This document shows positions 28,031 through 36,074 of a stretch of 41,522 nucleotides of DNA, one piece after another. The DNA is from a candidate division CSSED10-310 bacterium. Lineage in GTDB: Bacteria; CSSED10-310. Where the stretch lies: NCBI GenBank assembly GCA_003558985.1, contig PWNJ01000010.1:1-41522 (forward strand). Reading direction: 5' to 3'. Each line of letters opens with the position of its first letter. Positions within the stretch are counted from its first letter, which is position 1. Both the position numbers and the translations under genes were made by a program. The notes under the pieces are model-generated. The model saw only the letters and a program-made list of their open reading frames with translations. It searched no databases and had not been told where the DNA came from.

Positions 28031-28198
28031 GATCAACTCCTTGTCAGGGTTTATATAATCGAATGATACTTCTTGTTGAATATCAATCCGCAATAGTTGA
28101 TAGTAACAAAAATTTTCGCATTGCAAAAAAAGCGCCGGTATAAAACGGTGCAATTTTACGGTAATGAACGATCAGGCTCTGAAAAATCAGATCGCTTT

Positions 28199-28227
28199 TT
28201 GCATTGTTGTGATTTTTTTGCCATAAT
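28199..28227 (+). promoter_or_regulatory. Sigma70-like promoter with extended -10 for the toxin-antitoxin pair
   Basis: TTGCAT at 28199-28204 and CATAAT at 28222-28227 are 17 bases apart, with TGC just before the -10 giving an extended -10. The antitoxin ATG follows 20 bases later at 28248 with an AAGGAGG site. Confidence 0.5.
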
Positions 28228-28247
28228 TCAATGGCAAGGAGGTTGTC

Positions 28248-28517
28248 ATGAGTTCGAAGTCAACCCGTAATTTTCATCTTCCTTTGCCGGAGGATCTTTA
28301 CAGCAAGCTGATGCATTTATCCAGGAATTCGGCTCAACCGGCAACAGTTTTGGCCAGGAAGGCTCTTCGTTTTTGGTTTGAACAGCTTGAAAAGGAAGAA
28401 CTGGACCGCCAGATAAGAGAGTATGCATGTTCTGTATCCGGTACGGATTGTGATTTGGACGAGGAGCTTGAGAGTTCCGCGATGGAATTTTTGTTGGAAA
28501 CGGATGACAAACAATGA
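28248..28517 (+). CDS. Antitoxin of a MazF/PemK-type module
   Basis: 89-residue small protein. The first half reads like a ribbon-helix-helix DNA-binding domain (TRNFHLPLPEDLYSKLMHLS then ARKALRFWFEQL). The second half is acidic (CDLDEELESSAMEFLLET), as expected of a toxin-neutralising tail. The ATG at 28248 has a strong AAGGAGG site. The stop overlaps the toxin start (ATGA), the normal coupled antitoxin-toxin arrangement. It probably represses its own promoter with the toxin as co-repressor. Assignment rests mainly on the toxin beside it. Confidence 0.82.
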   Translation: MSSKSTRNFHLPLPEDLYSKLMHLSRNSAQPATVLARKALRFWFEQLEKEELDRQIREYACSVSGTDCDLDEELESSAMEFLLETDDKQ

Positions 28518-28858
28518 TGCGCGGGGAAATATACCGGGCGGAGCTGAAACCGCGTTCAGGTTCAGAGCAGCATGGGCGGCGTCCGGTTATTGTTGTATCG
28601 CATGACAGTTTTAATAAAGCTCCCGGCTGGCGTTCTGTAATTGTTGTACCGCTGACAACATCATCGCGTGCACGGAAAGGGCCGACATCGGTTTTGCTTT
28701 CTGCCGGTCCGAATGGGCTATCTGAAGACAGTTTTGTTTTATGTCATCAGATCACAACGCTGGATAGATCAAAACTGACGAAAAAAATTGGTCGGGTAAG
28801 TATGTCTGAACAGGCACGAATTGACAAAGGTATTCTGGCGGCGGTTGATCTGTTGTAA
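28514..28858 (+). CDS. MazF/PemK-family endoribonuclease toxin
   Basis: 114-residue toxin of the MazF/PemK (CcdB-like barrel) family, which cleaves mRNA at short sequences and arrests growth. Motifs are RGEIYRAEL at the start, GRRPVIVVSHDSFN, VIVVPLTTSSRARKG and the C-terminal LCHQITTLDRSKL. Length and motif order are complete, so it is probably functional. It overlaps the antitoxin by 4 bases and ends 4 bases before the convergent bshA stop. Cleavage site specificity cannot be read from the sequence. Confidence 0.93.
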   Translation: MMRGEIYRAELKPRSGSEQHGRRPVIVVSHDSFNKAPGWRSVIVVPLTTSSRARKGPTSVLLSAGPNGLSEDSFVLCHQITTLDRSKLTKKIGRVSMSEQARIDKGILAAVDLL

Positions 28859-28862
28859 ACGA

Positions 28863-29981
28863 TCACTTGATATTTGTGTTTTTTAGCACACGGCGGTACA
28901 GGTCTTCATACTGGGTTACAATGGTATTCATATCAAATAATCTCGCCCGTTTTGCTGTATCAGAGCTCATTTGTTCCCATCGACATTTGTTTGTGGCAAT
29001 TTCCAGAAGTCGTTTTGCTGCCAGGTCGGTATGTCCGACTGGTGTCAGGATTCCTGAAACTCCGTCTTCAATAACCTCCGGTAAACCACCTGCTTTTGAG
29101 GCGGTGACTGGCACACCGCATGCCATGGCTTCCAGCGCGGACAGGCCGAATGACTCATATTGGCTCATCAGCAGGAAAAAATGGGCCTTTTTCATTTCCA
29201 TTTCAATATTTGGAACGCTTCCGCAAAAATCAACCTTGTGACAGATATTCATTTCGGCGCACATTTCACGCGCTACACCCAGCTCGGGACCTTTTCCAAC
29301 CAATTTCAGGCGTGCTGGAATATGTTTTTGTACCTCATAAAAAATACGGCAGATATCCATTACCCGTTTGACGGGTCTGAAGTTTCCGGCATGCATAAGA
29401 ATAAATTCTTCGCCATTGTTTGGATATGGAGCTCTTTCATTGGGATTAAAACGGTTAAAATCAACGAAGTTGTGTATGGTTTGAATGTTGCTGCTGATAC
29501 CGAATTCTTCGAATGTGCGTTGTGATAGCCAATCGGAAACGGATGTCAACATATCTGCCTGCGTCATAGCGAACAGACATATATCCCGGAATTCGGGATG
29601 ACTGCCGACCAGTGTTATATCTGTCCCGTGTAACGTTGAAATGATTTTTACATCATGATTCTGAAGCATTGTTCTGGTAAACACGGCACAAATTGCGTGA
29701 GGCACAACATAATGTGCATGGATGATATCAATGTCATACCGTCGTGTTACATCGACCAGTTTATTGATTACGGAGAAGTCATGCGGAGGGTATTTGAACA
29801 GAGGATATTCGGAGATATACACTTTTTCAAAATGAACCGGTGTATTATCGGGGAGCCGGTAAGGGCGTTCTGATGCAACCATGAATACTTCATGACCTTT
29901 TTCGGCCAGAGCCATGGCTAATTCGGTGGCCACAATTCCCGAGCCACCCTGTGTCGGATGGCAATTGATTGCTATTTTCAT
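28863..29981 (-). CDS. bshA: BshA, N-acetyl-alpha-D-glucosaminyl L-malate synthase
   Basis: First enzyme of bacillithiol synthesis, a GT4 glycosyltransferase that joins UDP-GlcNAc to L-malate. The 372 residues match BshA length. Diagnostic features are the start KIAINCHPTQGGSGIVATEL, then HAHYVVPHA, STLHGTDITLVG, VSDWLSQRT and the GT4 donor-site ESFGLSALEAMACGVPVTAS. The ATG at 29981 has a GGAGGT site 7 bases upstream. It is the last gene of the bshC-bshB1-bshA operon, after an 83-base gap that holds a small ATCATG-AA-CATGAT palindrome (30003-30016). Confidence 0.96.
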   Translation of the reverse strand: MKIAINCHPTQGGSGIVATELAMALAEKGHEVFMVASERPYRLPDNTPVHFEKVYISEYPLFKYPPHDFSVINKLVDVTRRYDIDIIHAHYVVPHAICAVFTRTMLQNHDVKIISTLHGTDITLVGSHPEFRDICLFAMTQADMLTSVSDWLSQRTFEEFGISSNIQTIHNFVDFNRFNPNERAPYPNNGEEFILMHAGNFRPVKRVMDICRIFYEVQKHIPARLKLVGKGPELGVAREMCAEMNICHKVDFCGSVPNIEMEMKKAHFFLLMSQYESFGLSALEAMACGVPVTASKAGGLPEVIEDGVSGILTPVGHTDLAAKRLLEIATNKCRWEQMSSDTAKRARLFDMNTIVTQYEDLYRRVLKNTNIK

Positions 29982-30064
29982 CAGGTTATACCTCCTTTGC
30001 GCATCATGAACATGATACTTTAACGATGAACCGAAGGAATCGCTACAAACAGAAAAGATGACAG

Positions 30065-30784
30065 TTATCGACGTGGAAACGGCTGATAATGGTCCACCAG
30101 GTCCAAAACCGGAGGTGGCCTGCGCACCGCAAACGGTTCACCGAAAGTTTTGCCGATCTGCATGCCGTAGAATCGGGCTCGAGCTTCGATATAATTCAGA
30201 AAATCCGGTTGAGATATTGTTGTTTCCGGTTCGGAGTTGTCTGGTTGATACAATTGGGTTTTATAACAGCGGCATGCGGCCAGTTTTGTTTCAAAATCAT
30301 CGCTTGTATCGACAATAAGGTTCGGCTCGAACGGAAAATGTCCCATAAAAAACAGTACTTCATTGGGTCGGTAAGCTATTCCCGGAGCATCAAATTTGGG
30401 CATTCCCATCGGATACATGCAATCTTTCATAATCTCGGCAGCAGCGCAGTGATCGGGATGCAGATCGTGCCAGTGGTGTGACAGCACAACAACCGGCCGC
30501 AGCCGCCGAATTTCGGCAATCAGTCGACGTCTGTTGATAGCGGTGTTTGCCAATTTCCCATCACCCATATCCAGGTTGATGCGTTCAACCAATCCCAGTA
30601 TTTCAGATGCCGCTGCCGCTTCCCGGGCACGTTCTTCAGGTGTTCCGCGAGTACCGGTTTCACCCCGTGTCAAATCAATGACGGCAACTCTTTTGCCGCG
30701 TCGAGTCAAACCGGCAATCGTTCCACCGGCAATCAGTTCAATATCATCCGGATGCGCGCCAATAGCCAAAACATCAATAGTCAT
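30065..30784 (-). CDS. bshB1: BshB1, bacillithiol biosynthesis deacetylase
   Basis: LmbE-like zinc deacetylase of about 239 residues that removes the acetyl group from GlcNAc-malate. Zinc-site motifs are AIGAHPDDIE (residues 7-16) and HDLHPDHCAA (about 107-116). The GETGTRGTPEERAREA segment is characteristic of BshB1 proteins. The ATG at 30784 (MTIDVLAIGAHPDD) follows AGGAG by 8 bases and lies one base after the bshC stop; a longer frame from 30859 would add 25 residues overlapping bshC. Confidence 0.95.
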   Translation of the reverse strand: MTIDVLAIGAHPDDIELIAGGTIAGLTRRGKRVAVIDLTRGETGTRGTPEERAREAAAASEILGLVERINLDMGDGKLANTAINRRRLIAEIRRLRPVVVLSHHWHDLHPDHCAAAEIMKDCMYPMGMPKFDAPGIAYRPNEVLFFMGHFPFEPNLIVDTSDDFETKLAACRCYKTQLYQPDNSEPETTISQPDFLNYIEARARFYGMQIGKTFGEPFAVRRPPPVLDLVDHYQPFPRR

Positions 30785-30785
30785 T

Positions 30786-32423
30786 TCAAGTGCTCCTAAT
30801 GTCTGTTGAAGAAACCGACACAATCCGATGCGTCGTTTCCAGTGGTGATACGACTTCAAATATTCGCGATAACCATTCCGGTCCTTCTTCGACTAAAATC
30901 TCACATAAATTCATAACTCGTTCCTGAGGTTTCCCGTTAATAAAAGCCAATTTATTCAGATTCCGTATGCGTTTCAAGTCACTATCAACCAAATCATGCC
31001 GTTTTTTGAGGATATTGTCTGTCATTTTCTGAATATGATAATCTATAGCTTTGACTGCTTTGTTCAACATCAACGGATCAGCGTCTTGAATCGAGTGCAT
31101 TTGATTAGTCAAGGACTCTTTTAATGCTGTTAAGTGTTGCAAATCCTCAGTAAAAATCCTTTCATTCATTTGCTGTTTCGAAATTGACATGGATGTTTCC
31201 GGAAGCTGAAAAACTCGTGACACATCCCGGATTTTTTGCAGTTGACGCCGAGCTGATGCCGGAAAAACGGTTGCAGATATGCGCGGATATAACAGGGACC
31301 TTTCAATATTTGAAATGTCATACAAAGGATTGATCTGCCATAGATACAGCATTTCCGTCGGACCGCAAACAGTTATGGCAACCGGAAACAGACTGTCCTG
31401 TACAATTGGTCTAAGGGCTGCTCCTGCAGAAAACCGTGCCGGATCAGTTAGAATAAATTTTGCTGCCTCTTCCAATGACATCACACCTTTTGAACAAGTC
31501 ATCGTGTTGTTACTGAAGCGGCATTTGACCCGGGCCGAATTGTTGTCATGATCTATTTCAAAAATACCGCAATCATACAATTGTGGTGAATATCCGTTTT
31601 GACGCAATGTATCAGCGCCTTGTTTGAGCGCCTGATCCAAATCCGGGTAATTTCTGACAGCATTTGACATGACTTTGCTTGCGAGCGGGCGCAGTTGCAA
31701 TGCATCAATAAAAATACACTCGTGCATGTTTCCGAAAAGCGCTGCTGCAAATGTGGCAAAAAAAGTGCTGTAATTTGAAAAGTCACATGTTTTCAATCTG
31801 TTCAGAAGCCACTGAGTGTAAGGTTTATCACGGCAACGTTTCTGCATAAACGCAAAAATCGATGTTTCATATTGTTTTAGCGGGACCATTCCAACGGGTC
31901 TCAGATGTCCCTTCGTCAATGGATAATCCGGTTTGGCAGTAAATGGTTTTCCATTGATTACAAACCGGTTTACTTCGTGAATGTCATGGTCTTCGGAGGC
32001 GATCCAGAACGCTGGTATCAAATCAGCGCCGGTTTGTTTTGAAACATCGGCCGCCAGATTGACGGCTGTTAAATATTTCCAGAATGTGTAAAGCGGTCCA
32101 AACAACAGTCCGGGTTGCTGGCCTGCAATAACCAGTTGCGCGCCGGTTTGAAGTCGTGACTTAACCGACTCCGACAATGGTTTTCCGATACTTTGATTAT
32201 ATGAATCCAGATATTCAAGCGCTTCATTTGATATCACACGTTTTTGGAAAATTTCTGAAATGCCGGGCTGAAACAGAGGCAGTGATGACGGTTTACTGTT
32301 TTTATGAATCGCGGTAACAATACTGTTACTGCCGAATCCATCGTGTTGTTCAGGTGAAATATGCTGTATGTCGGGCATCGTATCAGATTTCATTCTATCT
32401 ATTCTATCGAATTTGCCAGTCAT
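30786..32423 (-). CDS. bshC: BshC, putative cysteine-adding enzyme of bacillithiol synthesis
   Basis: 545-residue protein that adds L-cysteine to glucosaminyl-malate as the last step of bacillithiol synthesis. Family motifs are VIAGQQPGLLFGPLYTFWKY, then IPAFWIASEDHDIHEVN and a C-terminal coiled coil near residues 410-490. Length matches BshC (about 540). The ATG at 32423 gives the full family length, but the ribosome binding site is weak (GGAA very close), so ATG codons at 32393 or 32378 cannot be excluded. It heads the bsh operon; a terminator separates it from the Sec-containing gene upstream. Confidence 0.94.
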   Translation of the reverse strand: MTGKFDRIDRMKSDTMPDIQHISPEQHDGFGSNSIVTAIHKNSKPSSLPLFQPGISEIFQKRVISNEALEYLDSYNQSIGKPLSESVKSRLQTGAQLVIAGQQPGLLFGPLYTFWKYLTAVNLAADVSKQTGADLIPAFWIASEDHDIHEVNRFVINGKPFTAKPDYPLTKGHLRPVGMVPLKQYETSIFAFMQKRCRDKPYTQWLLNRLKTCDFSNYSTFFATFAAALFGNMHECIFIDALQLRPLASKVMSNAVRNYPDLDQALKQGADTLRQNGYSPQLYDCGIFEIDHDNNSARVKCRFSNNTMTCSKGVMSLEEAAKFILTDPARFSAGAALRPIVQDSLFPVAITVCGPTEMLYLWQINPLYDISNIERSLLYPRISATVFPASARRQLQKIRDVSRVFQLPETSMSISKQQMNERIFTEDLQHLTALKESLTNQMHSIQDADPLMLNKAVKAIDYHIQKMTDNILKKRHDLVDSDLKRIRNLNKLAFINGKPQERVMNLCEILVEEGPEWLSRIFEVVSPLETTHRIVSVSSTDIRST

Positions 32424-32444
32424 ATTTCCAATCAGAAACCAGTT

Positions 32445-32474
32445 TTTATAGAAAGGCTGAGAAGCGCCTGATAA
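32445..32474 (-). promoter_or_regulatory. Candidate promoter of the bacillithiol operon
   Basis: On the minus strand, TTATCA (32474-32469) and TATAAA (32450-32445) are 18 bases apart, close to sigma70 consensus. They lie just upstream of bshC (ATG at 32423), giving a short leader, and after the terminator of the preceding gene. Confidence 0.4.
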
Positions 32475-32504
32475 ACGTAAACACCGGGAATCGATGATGT
32501 TTCA

Positions 32505-32536
32505 TAAAAAACGCTTCCTTTGACAAGGAAGCGTTT
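32505..32536 (-). terminator. Rho-independent terminator of the selenoprotein-like gene
   Basis: A perfect 12-bp stem (32509-32520 with 32525-32536) around a TGAC tetraloop (GTCA in the minus-strand transcript). On the minus strand it is followed by a run of T. It begins 24 bases after the stop codon of the gene ending at 32560 and stops transcription before bshC. Confidence 0.93.
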
Positions 32537-32559
32537 AAATCACATCTATCAGTTACAGA

Positions 32560-34641
32560 TTAATTCCAGCCGAATGTCCACATACCGAATTCGCCAAACA
32601 GTTGTGTCATGTCCGGAGTTGTCATGCCGGCATACCAGTGAATACCGTCAGCGGCGCCGACATCTGAAGGCCAGATGAAATCAGGAAGAATCTCAATGAT
32701 TGTTTCATCGGGAGGCAGATCAATTATCTGAAAATCTGCGTCTTCTGTAAATCCGGGCCAGAAAAACAGCATGCCATACACATCCAGTATAACAAAGAGT
32801 GGCACATCCATGTAACTTGTATCGGTTGGATTACAGAGTGTTACGATAGTGTTGCAGATGTCGCCACCGACAAAATGATGCGATGGCATGGAAACATCAG
32901 CGCCGAGTATATCGCATCCGGGTCCCGGGGGCGGACCGGGTTCCAATCCGAAGAAATTTGCGATGTTGATCAGCAACTGGTTTTTGTCGGGACCCGTCAG
33001 GCCGCCGAATTCAACCGAAGCGCCAACAGTTTTGAAGTCACCGCTATCCCGGCTGACCATTGTCAGGTATTCGGGGGAAATATTTTCCAGAACACCAACA
33101 CTGCCGGGCCGTGTTCGAAGCCGGTCGATTCGAGCGTTGTTTCCAGTATAGGCAAATGACATTCCATCGGCTACTGAACCCGGCAGACCGATCATGTCAC
33201 CGGCATCGCCGGCGTTGTCTGCTTGTGCGCCAATACCAAATTCAAACCACAGAGCAACGCGTGGATCCTCACCCCAAAAATTACCGCTCTCAAGATAGAT
33301 GTTGTGTCCTGCAACCAGGTAATCTCTTAACGCTGTGTCAACAGCCGCCTCCAGAGTATGGTTGTTCGGATGAATACCCAGACAGACCCAGATACTTTCA
33401 TACAACTCCAGCAAGGGAGGTAATTCATTCATGTAGTGAGTATGATAACCCAGATTGACCAGTGTGTCATAAAGAATTGGCCCGCTTTCCTGATTGCCGT
33501 CAAGATCAAGCACCAGCGCTGTCACCATTTCGCTGATTGACATTACAAACCAGCCCGTTTCCGGTAACACAGCGGCATTTTGGGCATTTGATGAATCTAC
33601 AGCATGAAGGCGGTATCTGACAATGTCATCCTGAAATACGTCGCCCGTAAAGACACCTTCCCATTGATCACCTGAAACATTCGTCATAGGGACTTCTTGA
33701 GCAGGACCGTCATTAATGGAAAATTCCACTGTGGCTGACTGAACTCCGATCATGTCCGTAATTGTTGCTTCGACGGTAGCCGGCCAGTAATCTGACAGCC
33801 ATACTTCAATGGGGGTATGATCAATTTCAGGCGGTTCTGTATCAATAATCACATGAAAATAAAGAAGATTGTCCGGGGCCCGAAGCGGCCATGTACTGCT
33901 TTTGCCGTTATCTGCTTCAGCGTGAATATAATAGTAAACGGTTGTGTCAACGGGTTGAGGCGGAATAAAGGTTTGGTAATTATCATTTCCCATTGAGCTC
34001 ATATTCAGTTGATTGAAATTGGTTGAGCCATCAGTATTCCAATACACCCGTATGGTGTCCGGCAAAAGATTGCCGCCCGAACGAATCGTGGCATCAATCT
34101 GATACGGATTGACGGTGTCTTCCGTATTGGGATGTGCTTCATGGTTAATTTTGACAACTGGTTCCGACCATTGTGTCAAAAGGTTTCTCATCTGGTTTTC
34201 ATTCCATCCGTAGTTAGTGAACCGGCAGATCATCGTGTCATCAATCACAACATTATGCGGAATATAGCCCATTCCGAAAAGATTCCAAACCGAATATCCG
34301 GGATCAGCCAGAACCGGATAAGTTAACCCGTATTCCTGTTGCCATGCTTTTGCGTCAGCCGGACTATGACCTATTCCGATTGCAATAACCTGTACCCAGT
34401 CTTCCTGATAATCCTGCCATATAACTTCTGTGCGCGGAGCCTCCGTGCGACAGGCCGGTCAGAAATCTGCCCAGAAATTAATAAAAATCACCTTGCCGTG
34501 AAAATCATACAGACTGACGCTGTTGCCATCGGCATCCAGTAGCGTAAAGTCATTAATATGATCCCCGACCTGATACGCGCCGAAAGCAGTTCCGGCAATC
34601 AGCAGAGCTGTCAGCGCTGTCAGTATAAAACGGTATTTCAT
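32560..34641 (-). CDS. Secreted multidomain thioredoxin-like selenoprotein (UGA = Sec61)
   Basis: Predicted exported redox protein of 693 residues if the in-frame UGA at 34461-34459 is read as selenocysteine. Residues 1-21 are a signal peptide. About 22-165 are a TlpA-type thioredoxin domain: GDHINDFTLLDADGNSVSL, GKVIFINFWADF, then U-P-A-C (Sec61, Cys64), RTEAP, VIAIGIGHSPADAKAW, YPVLADPGYSVWNLFG and the cis-Pro region GYIPHNVVID. The fold continues in the same frame across the UGA. After it come two Ig/FN3-like beta domains, with TVYYYIHAEAD and DIVRYRLHAVD. Next is a domain starting ALVLDLDGNQESG that resembles Rossmann/amidotransferase-like folds, then a Pro-rich linker and a beta-rich C-terminal domain. 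ATG has AGGAGGT 6 bases upstream. If UGA were a true stop, only 60 residues would be made. Partners and substrate unknown. Confidence 0.85.
34428..34453 (-). promoter_or_regulatory. Candidate bacterial SECIS hairpin
   Basis: Five bases after the UGA, CTGT pairs with ACAG and GC-A-CGG pairs with CCG-C-GC (one A-C mismatch, one bulged C) around the loop AGGCU. The apical loop is about 17 bases from the UGA and has G as its second base. Both fit the published general rules for bacterial SECIS elements (loop 16-37 bases downstream, G in the first two loop positions). It lies inside coding sequence, as in bacteria. Confidence 0.7.
34459..34461 (-). other. UGA codon predicted to encode selenocysteine
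   Basis: Minus-strand TGA in the frame of the surrounding thioredoxin domain. It sits exactly at the N-terminal redox residue of a CxxC motif (U-P-A-C), preceded by FWADF and followed by CRTEAP. Confidence 0.82.
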
Positions 34642-34670
34642 ACAGTTACCTCCTTAAACAGTTATGAAGA

Positions 34671-34698
34671 AATATAGAATATGCTTTATCAAAAACAA
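34671..34698 (-). promoter_or_regulatory. Candidate promoter of the selenoprotein-like gene
   Basis: Minus strand TTGTTT (34698-34693) and TATATT (34676-34671) with a 16-base spacer, about 30 bases upstream of the ATG at 34641. The -35 box is weak. Confidence 0.3.
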
Positions 34699-34791
34699 TC
34701 ATCGTACATTATTATTCTAATTTTACAGCAAGATTTCAATGAAAACAGTCGAGGGTTTTTATTTCAGTCGATAAAACCGCCCAATTTTTTA

Positions 34792-34820
34792 TTGAATGTA
34801 TTGATTAATACGATTAGTAT
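34792..34820 (+). promoter_or_regulatory. Candidate promoter of the TMEM43 family gene
   Basis: TTGAAT (34792-34797) and TAGTAT (34815-34820) are 17 bases apart, about 70 bases upstream of the ATG at 34893. The -10 lies inside an inverted repeat. Confidence 0.4.
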
Positions 34821-34830
34821 ATTTAATCAA
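34801..34830. repeat. Inverted repeat over the TMEM43 gene promoter
   Basis: TTGATTAA (34801-34808) and TTAATCAA (34823-34830) are perfect reverse complements, 14 bases apart, covering the candidate -10. With one 3-base bulge the arms extend to 11 bases. It could be a repressor operator. Confidence 0.4.
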
Positions 34831-34892
34831 GTATTGCAGATCGATTCAGATCATCAGGCGATTTTTACTTTTAATCAGGGAGGAGATACAAG

Positions 34893-36074
34893 ATGGCCTA
34901 TACAAAAGTAACCCGGCAGTCGTGGTTGAGCCGAATTGGCGGGGCGATAAAAGGAGTTTTTTTTGGCATTATTCTGGTTGTGGTAGCATTTCCGTTGTTG
35001 TTTATAAATGAGGGGCGAGCTGTTCGGCGTCATAAAACACTGAAAGAAGGCGCGGGGATGGCGGTGACAATCAGCCCCGACAATGTTGATTCGTCATATA
35101 ACGGTCAACTGGTTCATGTGACTGGATTTGCTACTACTGAAGAAGAACTGTCTGACAGGGAGTTTGGTGTCTCGGTCAATGCGATTCATTTGAAACGGGA
35201 TGTGGAGATGTATCAATGGCGTGAGACGTCCAAAACGGAAACGCGAACTCGTACAGGGGGGTCTCAGGAACGGATCACGACATATACCTATGACAAGGGG
35301 TGGAGCAGCACGCTGATCAACTCGGACAATTTTGCCGAACAGGATCCGTCCCGCATCAATCCGAAAACCATGCCGTATCAATCCCGGGAATGGTCGGCGA
35401 ACATTGTAACCATGGGCGCGTTCAGATTACCGTCCTCCATGGTGAACCGAATCAGTAATTATACCAGACTGGATATTGCATCTGATGTTCCGGTTCCGGA
35501 AGCGTTGGCCGGCCAGGCAACCATACATGATGCAGGATATTATTTCGGCCATAACCCTACAGTACCAGAGGTTGGCGATTTGCGCATTCGTTTCAGCGCT
35601 GTCCATCCAACAGATGTCAGCATTGTTGCAGCTCAGGCCGGTAATACATTTGAAACATTTACAACTCCCGGTACGGGTGGAACTATCAGTCTGCTTCAGG
35701 TTGGCGTTCATTCCGCTGATGCAATGTTTCAGGCCGCTCAAGCGGCAAACCGAGCATTGATGTGGATTCTTCGACTGGTTGGTTTCATTATGTTTATGGT
35801 TGGATTTACAATGATATTTGCTCCGATGAAAGTCGTTGCCGATGTTCTGCCAATCATGGGCAAAGTTGTTGGCGCAGGAACCGGAATGATTGCATTACTG
35901 TTGTCAGGCACACTCTCATTCTTTGTAATCTCGATAGCATGGGTGTTCTATCGCCCTCTGATCGGAATACCTCTTTTGATTCTTGCTGTGGTGTTTGCCG
36001 TTGTGGCGATTAAGAAACTCAAAGAAGCTAAAGCGCCGCCACCACCGGCTGAAGCGCCTGCTCAGTCAGCCTGA
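34893..36074 (+). CDS. TMEM43 family membrane protein
   Basis: 393-residue homologue of the TMEM43/LUMA family (DUF1625), known from bacteria and from animal inner nuclear membranes. One N-terminal helix (about residues 18-34, GVFFGIILVVVAFPLLFINEG) precedes a large soluble domain. That domain has the family-typical HVTGFATTEEELSDREFGVS and LKRDVEMYQWRE. Three C-terminal helices follow (VGFIMFMVGFTMIFAPM; GMIALLLSGTLSFFVISIAW; LLILAVVFAVVAI), then an Ala/Pro-rich tail. The ATG at 34893 has a GGGAGGAG site. The function in bacteria is unknown. Its 3' end overlaps the convergent gene by 13 bases. Confidence 0.9.
   Translation: MAYTKVTRQSWLSRIGGAIKGVFFGIILVVVAFPLLFINEGRAVRRHKTLKEGAGMAVTISPDNVDSSYNGQLVHVTGFATTEEELSDREFGVSVNAIHLKRDVEMYQWRETSKTETRTRTGGSQERITTYTYDKGWSSTLINSDNFAEQDPSRINPKTMPYQSREWSANIVTMGAFRLPSSMVNRISNYTRLDIASDVPVPEALAGQATIHDAGYYFGHNPTVPEVGDLRIRFSAVHPTDVSIVAAQAGNTFETFTTPGTGGTISLLQVGVHSADAMFQAAQAANRALMWILRLVGFIMFMVGFTMIFAPMKVVADVLPIMGKVVGAGTGMIALLLSGTLSFFVISIAWVFYRPLIGIPLLILAVVFAVVAIKKLKEAKAPPPPAEAPAQSA

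Noticed and set aside
28165-28195. Short dyad (CGATC...GATCG, CTGA/TCAG) before the toxin-antitoxin promoter
   Set aside because: Arms are only 4-5 bases and imperfect; not enough for an operator or terminator call.
32560-34272. A separate gene starting at ATG 34272 (MGYIPHNVV)
   Set aside because: That ATG is inside the thioredoxin domain near the cis-Pro loop. No good ribosome binding site is seen, and the reading frame is the same as the upstream segment.
34459-34461. Simple nonsense mutation or sequencing error making a pseudogene
   Set aside because: Considered seriously. It would have to strike exactly the redox Cys, leave no other disruption in 693 codons, and by chance be followed by a SECIS-like hairpin. 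Not fully excluded without sel genes.
34459-34641. A separate 60-residue protein ending at the UGA
   Set aside because: It ends in the middle of a thioredoxin fold right at the active site, and the frame continues with the rest of the fold; treated as part of one selenoprotein gene.
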